NCBI GenBank assembly: GCA_001414485.1
Contig: LLEY01000142.1
Coordinates: forward strand, 124,001-188,000
Direction: 5' to 3'
Length of the DNA: 64,000 nt
From: Calycina herbarum
Lineage: Eukaryota > Ascomycota > Leotiomycetes > Helotiales > Pezizellaceae
This document shows positions 32,759 through 44,671 of the stretch, piece by piece. The notes under the pieces were generated by a model. The model did not search any database, was not told where the DNA came from, and saw only the letters and a program-made list of their open reading frames with translations. Every line of letters starts with the position of its first letter. Position 1 is the first letter of the stretch. Both the position numbers and the translations under genes were made by a program.

Positions 32759-34303
32759 ATGTCTGATCAAAAACCCCCCGACTCGCCTACCGAATCGTCC
32801 TCTCTGAGCGAATTATCTAAGACTCCATGCCTTCCAGATCTACCAAAAGCCATTAAAGCATCGCACAAACAAGCGCACGCATTGCTCCTTCAAACAGCGA
32901 AATGCGATAACTGCAACACTGCGGGTCTGCGCGTGCTACAGCGCTGCAGTTCCTGCTCGAAGCAGCTCTGCAGAGAGTGCATATCGGTCTGGGAAAGCGA
33001 TGGAATACACAATGAAATGGAGGAGCTTGACTGGGATCCAGAGAAGGCAGCAAAGAGGAAAGCATCATCTCGAGGCTCCGCTGAGGATGCTTCTTTTGCT
33101 TCTTCCTCGGAAGATCCTACGCGTTTTTCTGCTGATTATCCATCAAGTGGAAGCGCAAAGCAGAAATGGGAGTACATGCAGTCCCAGAAGCGGCGGCAGA
33201 AGAAGCGAAAGGCTCCTGTTGTTGAGCAATATGACGATGACGCCGATGAGGAGGAGGAAGAGGATATACCGCCTCCTCCGAGACGATTTTCTGCTGTCGG
33301 GAATCCTCAAGCACCTTCGAGACGTTTTGCTGTTGACCTCCCCAGCGGTTCTGGACGGTACTACGCTCCGATACACCCTCAAGAGATACTTCCATCGAAT
33401 GGATATACCAGGAACACTCGAGAATTCCACCAACGAGCTCCAGCAGCTCCAGCCCTCCCCCGCGAGAACCAACTCCTCCCCTCCATCGAATCTCGAGACG
33501 CATCACCTCCCTTCGTTCCGATTGCTCCACCATCTGCTATTGGATTCGACTTGAACGGAAATCTAATCCATAATACACCTCAAAACCCCCCAGCAGAACT
33601 CCCACAACCCCCAACAAACCAGTCTTCTACAAACTGGGTGCACCCAAAGAAGACTGACGCCTCGGATCTAAAACGCGAGCTGAGAAAGAAAGAGAAGAGG
33701 CAGAAACTCAGAGTTTCAGATGGCCCTCGTGCCTTTCCTGGAGACCCTACTACTCGTTTCTCCTTTCCTCAACCTGGGCCAGAAAATGGTCCTTCTGGTC
33801 CCATCAACACCACTCGTCTCGCTGCCGATGAGCCGCGAAGAAGATTACAACAAGCATTGAACGCTCCAGCAGCCGGTCGTCGAGGCACACCACCCCCAGA
33901 ACAACCTCCTCAACCACCCCAAAGACCTCAAGAATCTCCCCGACGACCTCAAGAACAACCCCGACAACATCAAGAGCCCCAACCTCCACGTTTTCAACGA
34001 CAGCTCCGAATCCAACATCAAGCACCACCACAATTCAACCCTCAGAACGTGCCCTCCTATAGAATCAGCAGCATGCCGACTCAAGGAAGTGTTGACCGAG
34101 TCATTGATACAATTTTGGCGTCTGACAGGGCTAGAGCACAAGGAAATACCGGACCTCATGACCATGAACCACCAATTCAAGCTGCTAGAGCAAGAGCTGA
34201 GAACCATCCTCATGTTATGGCTTTGAGAGCTCAGGGGGGCCATTGGGAGGCGGAGCTGCTTATTCAGAGGGTTTGTCTTTACTACAGAATCAACCTTTCT
34301 TAG
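32759..34303 (+). CDS. Cys-rich N-terminus, proline/glutamine-rich hypothetical protein
   Basis: Single open frame of 514 residues. Near the N-terminus Cys49, Cys52, Cys63, Cys66, Cys71, Cys74 and His84 form a likely zinc-binding module (C-x2-C-x10-C-x2-C-x4-C-x2-C) like those in RING/B-box-type fingers, though no specific family is clear. The remainder is predicted disordered: an acidic patch (DDDADEEEEEDIPPPP), basic patches (KRRQKKRK, ELRKKEKRQK) that could localise it to the nucleus, and a PPEQPPQPPQRPQ-type segment. The last 80 residues (SVDRVIDTILASDRA...WEAELLIQRVCLYYRINLS) look structured and helical. A scaffold or regulatory role is possible but not shown. No introns are evident. Confidence 0.7.
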   Translation: MSDQKPPDSPTESSSLSELSKTPCLPDLPKAIKASHKQAHALLLQTAKCDNCNTAGLRVLQRCSSCSKQLCRECISVWESDGIHNEMEELDWDPEKAAKRKASSRGSAEDASFASSSEDPTRFSADYPSSGSAKQKWEYMQSQKRRQKKRKAPVVEQYDDDADEEEEEDIPPPPRRFSAVGNPQAPSRRFAVDLPSGSGRYYAPIHPQEILPSNGYTRNTREFHQRAPAAPALPRENQLLPSIESRDASPPFVPIAPPSAIGFDLNGNLIHNTPQNPPAELPQPPTNQSSTNWVHPKKTDASDLKRELRKKEKRQKLRVSDGPRAFPGDPTTRFSFPQPGPENGPSGPINTTRLAADEPRRRLQQALNAPAAGRRGTPPPEQPPQPPQRPQESPRRPQEQPRQHQEPQPPRFQRQLRIQHQAPPQFNPQNVPSYRISSMPTQGSVDRVIDTILASDRARAQGNTGPHDHEPPIQAARARAENHPHVMALRAQGGHWEAELLIQRVCLYYRINLS

Positions 34304-35382
34304 TTGATTTTCTTGTGTGGATGCTTGCTGTTTTTAGCGAGTTTATTCACAGTTTTTGGGGGAGTTCCTGTTAAGTGTTCACAGTTGTGGACTGATGTGG
34401 TTGCTGGTGTGCTTGCATTGCTTTACTAGAGTTTTTTTTTTTTTTTTTTTTTCATGCTGCCAGCTTTGTTTTATGGCTTCCAATTGGAGCCTTTGGTGTA
34501 AACCTTCGCCGACCGCGTTTAAAAAGGGGTTGACTTCAGATTGCACGTTTCCTTTCAAAAATGGCGTTGATTAGATTTTTCCAGATTGGAGAGTTTTGCT
34601 TTGGTAGGCTTTGGCAGATAAACTTTTCTTTGGGCATTAATGTTTTCTCTGTTGGAGAATTGGGGGCCTGTGTCATCAGAATGATGTTGGAAGGATGAAG
34701 TGTTTATTAGACTAGAGTCATAGAGCAGCAGAGACTTTAATAATAGAGATCATATGATGCATATTTGACTCAATTTTTCCACCTATGACAATGTGAAATG
34801 AAATATCAGACCAATACAACAGTCAGACACCTATAACTCAACCTCTTGTTGACAGCACATGAGGCTGCATGCAAGAAAGTGGACCGATGACTTGGCAGCC
34901 TGGAGGAAGCGAGTCTCCCTCCAAGCGATCCACTCCCCCTCAACCATCCCGTTATTCAATTCTCTTCGCCCAATATAGCCTCATCCAACGGCTACCGGCA
35001 CAAGAATCCAAAGAAAAAGCCATGAGTCCAAAGGCAATCTTTGCAACAGCCCCACAAAATCGCGGACAAAAGCCCTCCTAAACGCCGTGAAATGACGCGG
35101 CTTGCGAGTCGTTCCTTCCCTCGCTAGAGGGACGAGACCGATTCAGTTCAGCTATAAGTTCATATCTACCACTCAATATGCCTCCCACGTCTCATACCAG
35201 AAAACCCCCCAGTTCATCTTCCAAATCGACGTCCTTCCCTCCTTCTCGACGCCGTGAAGTGACACGGCAACACCACTCGAACCTCCGTTTCCGTTTAACA
35301 ACATCGACATATCAACCCTCCAACAACCTACCAAATATCCCTTCAAATCGTCGTCCTTCAAAACCAAAATCTAACCCAAAAC
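34304..35382. other. intergenic with 21-nt poly-T tract
   Basis: No gene supported. A T run spans 34432-34452. The segment just upstream of 35383 is C-rich and likely the promoter/leader of the methyltransferase gene. Confidence 0.5.
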
Positions 35383-36669
35383 ATGACAACCCCCACCCTC
35401 CAACCGCAAACCTCCCAACCAACAACAAAAGACCCAACCTTTCGCCTCTACACCCCCTCCCAGGCTCACCAATACGCCACCTCCCGACCATCCTACCCCC
35501 CTACCCTTCTAAAATTCATCATCGACCACCATGCTTCAACAGGCGGTCAATTCGGAAAATTCCTAGATGTAGGATGTGGACCTGGGAATGCAACGAGGGA
35601 TTTGGCGGGGTACTTTGATGAAGCGGTTGGAGTGGATGCTGGGGAGGCTATGATTTCAAAAGCTAGGGAGATTGGTGGGAAGACGAGGAATGGGGGAGGT
35701 GTGAGGTTTTTGGTTTGTGAGGGGGAGAGGATTTCTGGGGTTGAGGGGATGATGGAGGAGGGGGAGGGTAAGGTGGATTTAGTTGGTGTTGCTAGTGAGA
35801 TCTTCGCTTTCGTTTTTCTGTTTGGAAGTTGGGCCAGGGGTTGGGTAGTCGAAATGAAGACTTGCTTCTCCAACTCTGCAGTGTTGATATTATCTCGCTA
35901 ACCCCGTAATTCCAGCTGCAGTAAGACTCCTCGCTCGCTCGCTTACCAACCCCCTAACACTACAAAGGTCCACTGGTTCGACATGCCCAAATTCTACGCC
36001 GAAGCTGCAAAAGTCCTAAAGCCAGGAGGAACACTGGCAATATGGACACGAAGTACCCTCCTCCCTTCCTTCCTTCCCGACTCTTCTTAACCTTACTAAC
36101 AATCACAAGTCTCCTTTTTAGCAGGTGGAATCCCAGGTAAACCTTTCTCCCGAAACCCCAACTCCATCTTTCACATTGAACAGCTTTAATAAACATGATT
36201 AGATCCTGAATCACAACACCCCATCGAACTCACAAACTTAATTCGAGATTTCAGAAATGTAACACTTGGTCCGTATGAATTACCGGGAAATAGATTGGTG
36301 GGAGATTTATACGATAACTTACAGCTCCCTTGGGATGTGACTCCAACCGTTCCTTCTCTCCCTCAATCACATTTCAAGAAATATGATTTTGATCGCGGGG
36401 GAGCTTGCGACGAGAACAAAGGTCTAAGCAACGACGAAGCTGGAAAGATATCAATGGCCGAAAGACAAACAATAACCCTCCAGCAAGCAGAGAAGAAATT
36501 ATCAACCGCCAGTCCGGTTACGCGATGGAGAGAGGCACATCCGGAGTTAGCTGGGACGGAGAGGGATTGTCTGAGGGTATTTATTGAGGAGTTGAGGGGG
36601 ATGATTGGGGGGGAGGAGTTGGTTGATGGGTTTGCTACGACGGTTTTGTTGTTTAAGAAGGTTGGTTGA
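35383..36669 (+). CDS. TMT1/Crg1-like SAM-dependent methyltransferase with micro-exons
   Basis: Five exons are proposed: 35383-35794, 35916-35920 (5 nt), 35968-36052, 36122-36136 (15 nt, or 12 nt from 36125) and 36203-36669. They total 984 nt (327 residues). The fold is class I methyltransferase: FRLYTPSQAHQYATSRPSYP lead-in, motif I LDVGCGPGNATRDLA, motif II acidic VDAGEAM, then DLVGVATAVHWFDMPKFY and LKPGGTLAIWTR. The AVHWFDM block is diagnostic of the trans-aconitate methyltransferase/Crg1 family, and it only appears if the 5-nt exon CTGCA is used. Both flanking introns (121 and 47 nt) have GT donors, CTAAC branch sites and AG acceptors. The substrate is unknown; relatives methylate small acids or lipids. 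Confidence 0.85.
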
Positions 36670-38994
36670 GTTGTTGATTGCTGGTTGTTGGGTTCAGGGG
36701 TCTGGGGAGATGCGATATATCGAATAGTTTGAATGGAAAAAAGTTTCCAACACTCGTCAATGTTGCAAGCCCAAGCTACTCTTTCGATGACAAGTGCCAT
36801 CCACATCCTCAGCGATTTACACCAAACCCCTCCCCCTCAAACAAACGATCCAGGCCAGCTCTCCACGGCATCATCCTCACTGCTCAGACCCCATAAACCT
36901 CGCCCTGCGAAGCCGTTTTTCTGCAAGGTCAAGCATTTGTCTCGGATAGCGCGAACAACAAATCTGCAAAACTCCCTTCCCAACTTTCCAACCGGACATC
37001 CGAAAACAAGCCCTCAGAGTACGTGGGCTCGGTACGTACCGGTAGTAAATACTACGCTGGTAATTCTTACCCTGTCTTATTACTCGTGGTCGGGTTGATA
37101 TGCCGACGGGACTCGGATCTCATGGTTTGTCCAGCTCGTCAACCCAGCGCCTGTGGAGGTGTGAGTAGGACAGGAAAGAACAAGGGGGAGGTAGTATGGT
37201 AGTATGCTTCCCCTACTCAACTCAGCGACTAGATTGTGCTACTCACACCTCAATGCAAAAGACAAGGGGGTGTATCTTCCCCTCCCCTCCATCTCAAGGT
37301 GGCATCAAGGTTGCTCAAACGCGCAACGCTTTCCAATGTTGAATTGGGGGTAGAGTGGTATCACAGTCTCAAGTCCCGAGTGGTAATAAGTGGCTGGAAT
37401 ATGAAATCAAGGGCGCTGGGCGCTTCATCAATCATATCACCTAGCCATCGCAAGCCACCACCACCCTTTTTCCCTCACTCTTCTTTCCCGAAATTGATTA
37501 GGATGCTTCCTCGGGAACCCTTTCCGGCCGCTCAAGGACGCTTTAGGATGTGCTTACTTAAGTTCGTAACTCGATTCGGTTAAGGGAGTGGGGGATTTTA
37601 GACAGGGATGTGAAAAGCTCTTTACGCGAAAAGGTCGCGTTGACGCGTTTGTTAATTTCCTTTTGGACCACTCACAGCTCGATGTGCCTGCACGCGCAAA
37701 GAGAGTTCTGAATGAGGGAGGGATGATGGAGGTGTCGTAGATCAGCAAGCCTTGAGAAGGGGACGTTTCAATTACTCGCCTCCTGCATGGAGCTATTGTA
37801 TTTGCTAGCCCCCTCAGACGGTTCAGATGTTTTGCGTTTGCGGGGGAGGGCAGGAAAAAGGAAAGAAGTGCAGAGTGCAGCAATTGAGGGGGAGGACAGC
37901 ATGAGAGAGTGGGAAAGAGGGTGGGCGGAGGTGGAGGATCACTTGGGGTGAGCATGAGTGCAGATGCTGATGTAGAGTGGTGGATAACCGCAGTGCAGCG
38001 TCGCGTAATGTTGGTTTCTTACTCTTCTTTCTAAGGTTATCTCTATCGTGACTCCACCTGACTGCAGAGTTGGAAGAGGGGCAGATAAAGATGCAGTCGA
38101 TCGATTGTAGGTTGTGGATCGAGAATAGATAGACCCGACTTCGCTACGAGAAACGAGAGCGGGCAGGGCGAGAATCAAGGGACGACGGGAACCTCAACAC
38201 AAGGCGGGAGTCTGTGAGGAGGGGGAAGGAGGGAGCTATGAACGAACTATAGGACGGAAGTATACAACTATAGTAACACCGTACCGTACCGTTACCTGAT
38301 CTCTGGGTCCCAAGGGAGAGACATGAGGTGAGAATACAATTGAAAAGGCCTTAACCGATGTTTGATAGCCCTCTCTCCTCCCTCCCTCATTGCCACCAAT
38401 ATCAATTGACTTGAAGAAAAGGCGCCTTAAGTAATGGATGGGATGAAATTGAGTTGACAGGTTCATTTGCTGATGCACTCACAGTCCCCTTTATCGTTCC
38501 AACCTCCCATTGGCACTAGTTCCTATTCTCCTCGTAGGTAGTAGTAGGTAGTAGGACAGCCAAAAGCGGATAGAGGTGTGCACATGGTCACTTCACGAGG
38601 GTTCCCCCTGCCCCGTTGACTCGACTACATCGACAGGGGTTCCGGAGCATTAACGCCTGCAATTATATGGCCCTCGCCCACCTGCACCGTTGCGCCCTCG
38701 ACTCTCTTCCCCTTCCCATCACCACCACCACCCGCATACACAAACACAACCACCAAAATCGCAACCACTCAACACCACCACGTCGCATAAACTTCAAATT
38801 ATACGCAACGACAGTTCTGGGTTCCCTCAACAGATCCATACCACAATCGTCCTCCAATTCGAACTGGTTCAACCTCCGAACGCAGCCGGCGCATCCAAGT
38901 GGTGCCTGCTGAGCTGACAAAATCGCATCGCATTTCGCGATCGCAACAACCATCTCTCACCACCACGTCCTCACCCTCCTATAAAACCACAATC
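36670..38994. other. long intergenic region, no supportable gene
   Basis: Only overlapping short frames are present. The segment 38.5-39.0 kb is rich in CCA/CAC and likely the 5' leader of the gene at 38995. No RNA gene or repeat structure stands out. Confidence 0.5.
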
Positions 38995-39888
38995 ATGCTC
39001 CTCCCATCCGCCTTCGCCTGCGACCCCTCGCAACCCTCGACTCCAAAAACTAGATTCCAATCACGCATGCTCTTCGCTTCACCACCCCTCTCACCACCTC
39101 CATCCTCCTCCTCGACATCCTCACCTCCCGCGCTCAACAACCTCTTCTCCACATGTCGCGCCCTTCACTCCATGCTCCAACCCTCACCCATCCCTTCCCA
39201 ACTCCCCTCTCCACCAACACAGCATGCGGAAATGCCGGCTTCCCTAGCGTCACCGCATAAATTGCGTTTGCGCACGAGGAATACCGAGACGACACAACTC
39301 ACTCCACGAAAGAGGATTACGAAACGTGCGCCTCCACCCGCAGCTCGAGGACTAAATAAGAGGAGGAGGGAATCCATGAATGATATGAGTCGCGAATCGA
39401 TCGAAGGACAGGAACAAATAGAGAGTGAAGAAGAATGGACAGCTCGAAATAAAGTCTTCCAAGAATCCCGTCCCAGCACACCGAAACGCCAAAGAATAGC
39501 ACCAGAGGTCTTACCTCTCGGTTTGGAACGAGGAGATTTCCATACATTGCATCTACAACAACAGCCGGAATTCAATTTCAACGTGCTCCAATCTATCGAA
39601 CATCCCGAACCTCGAAACCAAAATCACAACGAGGGCGAGCCTGATCAGCCAGATGAGAGGGACGAGGAAGAAAAAGAATGGTCCACAGAAGAAGACCGCA
39701 TCCTAGTCGAACTCGTTTTGGAAAAATTGAAATTGAGTAAGAGTGATTGGCAAGATTGCGCCAGGAGTCTGGGCAAGGATCGAGGGAGTGTGGGGAAGAG
39801 GTGGAGGAGTTTAATGGGGAATGGAGATGTTGGACTGAAAACTCGATCGAGTGGGAGGAGGGCGAAGTTACATGGGACTTGGAGATGA
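38995..39888 (+). CDS. C-terminal Myb/SANT-like hypothetical protein
   Basis: Single exon, 297 residues from ATG 38995. The N-terminal two-thirds is disordered: Ser/Pro-rich (SPPLSPPPSSSSTSSPP), then TPRKRITKR and GLNKRRRE basic clusters that look like nuclear localisation signals, with several TP/SP sites. The C-terminus is a compact helical domain, EWSTEEDRILVELVLEKL...WQDCARSLGKDRGSVGKRWRSL, with the Trp spacing and K-RW-SL recognition-helix pattern of a single Myb/SANT repeat. A nuclear DNA-binding role is inferred. No homologue is named with confidence. Confidence 0.72.
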   Translation: MLLPSAFACDPSQPSTPKTRFQSRMLFASPPLSPPPSSSSTSSPPALNNLFSTCRALHSMLQPSPIPSQLPSPPTQHAEMPASLASPHKLRLRTRNTETTQLTPRKRITKRAPPPAARGLNKRRRESMNDMSRESIEGQEQIESEEEWTARNKVFQESRPSTPKRQRIAPEVLPLGLERGDFHTLHLQQQPEFNFNVLQSIEHPEPRNQNHNEGEPDQPDERDEEEKEWSTEEDRILVELVLEKLKLSKSDWQDCARSLGKDRGSVGKRWRSLMGNGDVGLKTRSSGRRAKLHGTWR

Positions 39889-42341
39889 TACTCTCCCTCT
39901 ATTCTTTCTTTTTTGTGTGGATGAGTTTTTAGATATTTCTTTGCAGAGTGTGTCATTCTTTCTTTTCTTCTTCTTTATACTTTTCTTTTCTCTAGATTTT
40001 TTTACTTAGGGCTTGGGGCGTTGGAAATGGCGTTGGGTGGAGGGGTCGAATAGACAATTGTGGGTGGGTGGTTGGTCTGTCTTTTTGTTGGTTGGGTTCT
40101 TCGAGCATAGTACCCATCAAGGTCGTTTCTTCTTTTTACATACCTCGTTGATATTTGGAGATATCCCCTCTGGCTTCCCGATGTGGAGCAGTCTTTCTTC
40201 ACTGAATCTAATTTTTTATTTATTTTTAATTATTTCTATATTTTGCCAGCCTTGTTTCGAAGTGCTGTTGACATAGCTGTGGATGTGTTGTTGAGTACTG
40301 GTAGACTTCTCACTTCTCGATGATGGACATCCCTCTCCAAACCTGGTATCACGTCGTTTCTCCCAAACCTACTCGCGTACCCCTTTTTTTTTGTTCATCC
40401 CATCCTTGCATAGCGCTACTATCCATTAGACCCTCCATTCACTGCCAAGACCTTAATATAACACGTCCCCAACCTTATATTTCCAGCCCTCACGCGACAA
40501 TATATTTATAATATTATATTATTCTTTTTACCCTACTAGAATAGATGTAGAACCTGAAATTTAATAATTATCTTATATATAAAGAGATATAACCAAAAAA
40601 ATCGTAATTTAGTGTATTATTAGTCTATATTCTAAGTATATTAGATGAGTTTCTCCTACTACTTCTACTACTACTTCTTTACTCTTTTATACTTCTTTTT
40701 ACCTAATATGCCTCCTCTAGGATAGAAGAAAGCTATTAACAGTAATTCTAATTCGTATACTAATAGGAAAAGAGCCTCGAAAGTACTAAAAGCGCCTATT
40801 ACATATGCTAAACCTCGAGTCCTCCCTGAATATCTCAGACGTCTGCCAACACCTAACAATCCCTCGAGAGACGCCTCTTTAGGTGACGAGTACGATCTCG
40901 ACCTCATTGAGCAAGTAGTAGATGGCTTTAATTTCTTATGTTTTTAGTGATTTTATATCTTGGTATTCCTAAACTGGTTTGGCAGCATCGTAGTTTAAAG
41001 CTACCTAGATTTTAGTGTGATCTTACTCTAAATAGAAAAGTAGTTTTGGACCGGACTTCTGAACACGATCTCACGTGTGGTTGAATGGAGGGTCTAAGGG
41101 ATACTGCACAGATAGAAAAGTCAGCGCAGCAAATACCTGGTGGTTGATTTCTACGAACTCTTAGACTGTGGCGTACATGAAAGGCATTGATTGTATCACA
41201 AATCAAAGGAGGCAGTCCTCCTTACGATTTCCTCCCACCCATTCATTCTACCCCGAGCCTTTCCATCTACGGCGGTGGGGTTCTTCGACTATCGCGATAG
41301 CTATCTATCTACATACCGTTTGAGATCTTAAGATACAAGAAGCTATCTTGTTTATCAACTTCATTCTCGAGCGCTTTCGCTTTTTGTTACCCCGCCCACG
41401 CTGTTGCTACTTGCCCCCTTTTTCTTGGATTTCGCCTAAAAGTCTTTTTTTGTCTTTTGTGGCACGGATGAGTGGAGGGGTGGGTTGGGATACTTGAGTA
41501 CTTCCTCTGGTTTTGTGAGGACATGTGATAGGGATATTCTTGACGTTCCTCGAGGATTCTCTGTTATGCTTTTCATGCTCTGTCATGTACTGAAGGTCCT
41601 TTCGTCTTCTTGATCTCTGACTTTCCCTGATGTATTTGTCGGGGAGTGATGGAGGGAGAGTGGGGTTTCTTTAGGGGGGAGAAGAAGAAGTTAGATCTTG
41701 TGGGTTAAAAGGGGATTTTTGGGGTAGTAAGGTTATTGCTTTTGTAGAGGATTATCGAGCTAGGATGTGCTAGTAGTAAGGAAATAAGACCAACGAATAT
41801 ATGTTGAGATTAGCGCCATTGAAACAAGTAGCATTGTTTGTCGTCTATGTGTGTACTTGGAATTTGTAACAGAATGGAACTTTCTGAGTAAAGTATGGTA
41901 CTTGTACTTTGCAAAGTGTTCTTGAATGGTATGTTATTTTAATGATATGGATACTTTGGTGTGGTGCTGGTTTGTGGATCGAGTGAAGAGGGAGTTGGCG
42001 TGTTATTAGGCTTTTTACGGTGGGGAAAGAGGATTTTTGGTGATTGGGGGATTGGTGGGATTGGAGAGGGTACTTGTGAGTCAACTTGGCGGGTGATGAG
42101 TGGGTATTTTCGTGGGTTGTGTTTGGAGACTTGAATGAACAAAGGGGCCAAGTTCATGTTTACATGGAGTCCAATATCAACAATGAACTGTAACTGATAC
42201 ATACGTTATTTTAACAAACAACCGTTTCCTTTCCAGTTCTCCTAAACTTCTATTGCTATAATAAATGTCCTCGAAGTAAACGGCACCCCTTACCATCTCC
42301 TCCGCTGACAATTAAATCTTTCAACCAACACTCCCATTACA
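39889..42341. other. intergenic, partly AT-rich
   Basis: Apart from the eroded coding remnant at 40707-40947 no gene is supported. The stretch 40.5-40.7 kb is very AT-rich. The end of the segment is the 3' region of the rhodopsin-domain gene. Confidence 0.5.
40707..40947 (+). pseudogene. eroded coding remnant, family unknown
   Basis: The plus strand reads MPPLG, a TAG, then KKAINSNSNSYTNRKRASKV, continuing to PEYLRRLPTPNNPSRDASLG and DEYDLDLIEQVVDGFNFLCF before a stop. The clean second half and the stop near the start suggest a broken gene or mobile-element fragment inside an AT-rich stretch. I cannot name the family. Confidence 0.35.
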
Positions 42342-44671
42342 TCAAAACCTCCCATCACTCCCATCACTCCCATCACTCCCATCACTCCCATCACTCCCAT
42401 CACTCCCATCACTCCCATTACTTCCACTTCCACTCCTACTCCCACCTCCCTTCACATCATATTTCCTCCCCCCCAACACCCCAAAACTCCCACTCCGAGC
42501 AATCTTAACCTTGGATAGATACACCTCCCTCTCCCGATCCACCTCACTCAGCCCCGTCTGCATCGTATGACTCGTCTCCACCGTCCCAATACTGCAAACA
42601 CTAACTCCACTCTGCGCCGTCCCCGGTCTGACAACCTCCCATCCCTTCTTCTCTTCGCCCCCGTTCTCTCGTCCTAGGATTAGCGAGTCCATTTGTCTTA
42701 TTTTGTTGTATTCCTTTATCCCATACTCGTCTTCTTCATCGTCTGCATTGTGAGTGGAAGTTTGAGGTTGTTCAAAGGCATAAGAAGAGGCGGAGACGGT
42801 TGAAAATTTCCTGTCGGGGATAAAAGATGGGGAAGATACGGAGGTGCTTAGGAAGCCTTCTGGTGTGAGGTCCAGGGGGTCCGAGGTTATTTGGACCGTG
42901 TATTGGACGTGTATTCCATTGCTGTTTTCGTTTTGGCGGGAGAACAGGTTGGTAGGTGTTATTGCGTACTTTGATGTTGGGATCGACTGGGGTGGTGTTG
43001 TGTGGTTGCTTGATGAGGAGGAGGAGGAAGGAGGTTTTAGGAAAGCAGTGGGTGAAGGTGGGTGTGATCGGGTAGGTGTTTGAGCAAAAGGATGGGTATT
43101 CAGTCTCCCTGTTTCGGGAGCGAAAACCATCGTCCCTCCTTTCTTCACTGGTTCTTCTTCACTTCTCCCCTCTCCTCCTTCGGCAAACCCTTCTTCCATA
43201 AACCTCAAAAACCTCTCGCTAGGATGTTGAAGCAGAGGATTAAGACCCAAGCTCAACCCCCTAACCTCCACGGTACTCATACTCTCCCTCTTCGCATTTT
43301 TCGTAAGCGAAGACCTGGGACTAGGATGTTGAAGTAGAGGATTAATCATGACTTCCGCTGTACCTTCTCTTTTTGGGGGAGGACGGAGCAGACTTGAATT
43401 CGAGGGATTGGTGGAGAGTCGTCGGGTGTATTTAGTATTACTCTGTCTGGAACCAGTTGTTCGGGTGTGTTTGTGCCAGCGACTGTGGCGCATGATGCTA
43501 CTTTGGGGTGATGGGATTAGAGATCCGTGTTCGGGGGAGAAGAAGGCGCGGAAGAGGGGGCGGAATGTTGCTCCTGCTATGGCTATTATTCCGAGGCCGG
43601 CTTCGACTACGGAGCAGATTGCTGGAGGGGAGTTAGTTGATGACTGAGGAAAAGGGAATGGAAAGGAAGTGGAAGAGAGGAGGAATGAGGCAGCATACCA
43701 ACGTCACTGTGAGGATGTTAGTTGGATGAGATTTTGAGATATAGGGAAAGGGGGACTTACGTGTTTTTGTAAAGCCAATCATCTGTTATAGCCAAGTCTT
43801 TGATCAACGGAATTCGTACCATGGCCGTGATCCCAGCCCTATTCAACTCCATCAGTTCCAAGTTCTCCCCAAGCTTCCTCTTTAGAAAAGCGAAAATGAA
43901 AAGGGGAAAGACTCACAACAAGCCCAAACTCATCAAACTAGCAATCGAAACCTTCATTCTCTTATTCATCTGCAACCCATACAGCACATGAATAGGCAAC
44001 AACCCCATAATCCAATCCGCCACAAAACTCACAACACTCTGCGCAATACTAGCACTAGGAAGAATCTTACTTCCTTTACAAGTTCCCTTCATCCCCGCAT
44101 ACTGACCCCAGAAGAAGGATACCGGTTTACATTGGAAGATCACCAGGAAAAAAAAGAAGATACTGAATAAAGTGTATGCGAAAGTGGTTCCATAGATTAT
44201 CCATCGGTGTAGAGGTTGTTTGGAGAGACGAAGGAAGAAGACGGCAACGGTGATACGGACGAGAAGGGTTGTTATTGTGTAGAATACTTCGCCGAGCCAC
44301 CAGAGACGGAGGGCGATGGGGATGTGTGTTAGGTTGACGTCGAGGGTGTGGCGACCGTTCCCATAGGTGATGGAGATGAAGCATAAGACGATGTAGAATA
44401 TCTGTTTTTGTTTAGCGATTTTTCCTTCTCTCGAAGTGATGGTGATTTGCGGCTTACGAGGGATATTATGAGGAGAACATCATCTTTTCCCCATCCTTTG
44501 GTCAGGAATGTCCGCACGTATAATCTGAGGGATGTGAAGATTATGGCAAGTGCCATGAACAATCCGACGAAACCAGCTAGAAAACGAATTAGATTGGAGA
44601 ACACGATCGAAATGGGGGGATAACGAACTGAAAACTGGCCCCTTGTTTTCATGAGGATTCGACGCAAACAT
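42342..44671 (-). CDS. fungal rhodopsin-domain integral membrane protein with an 8-nt micro-exon
   Basis: Six exons are proposed: 44671-44629, 44576-44458, 44401-43917, 43838-43761, 43706-43699 (8 nt) and 43621-42342. They total 2013 nt (670 residues). About seven membrane segments are visible: GFVGLFMALAIIFTSLRLYV, DDVLLIISLIFYIVLCFISI, VFYTITTLLVRITVAVFFL, IIYGTTFAYTLFSIFFFFLV, SVVSFVADWIMGLLPIHVL, ASLMSLGLLAGITAMVRIPL and VVEAGLGIIAIAGATFRPLF. R-Y-V-R, G-K-D-D and C-K-P-V mark the Rhodopsin (PF20684-type) family, including plant-pathogen PTH11-like relatives. The micro-exon TGACGTTG restores the family block NTDVAICSVVEAGLG. The long cytosolic tail (about 370 residues) is disordered and ends in seven GSD repeats. 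The ligand is unknown; these proteins are not known to be opsins. Confidence 0.85.
42353..42415 (-). repeat. 9-bp coding minisatellite (GSD repeats)
   Basis: Seven perfect copies of CATCACTCC on the plus strand encode seven Gly-Ser-Asp repeats at the very C-terminus of the membrane protein. Perfect copies without synonymous drift point to recent slippage. Confidence 0.9.
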
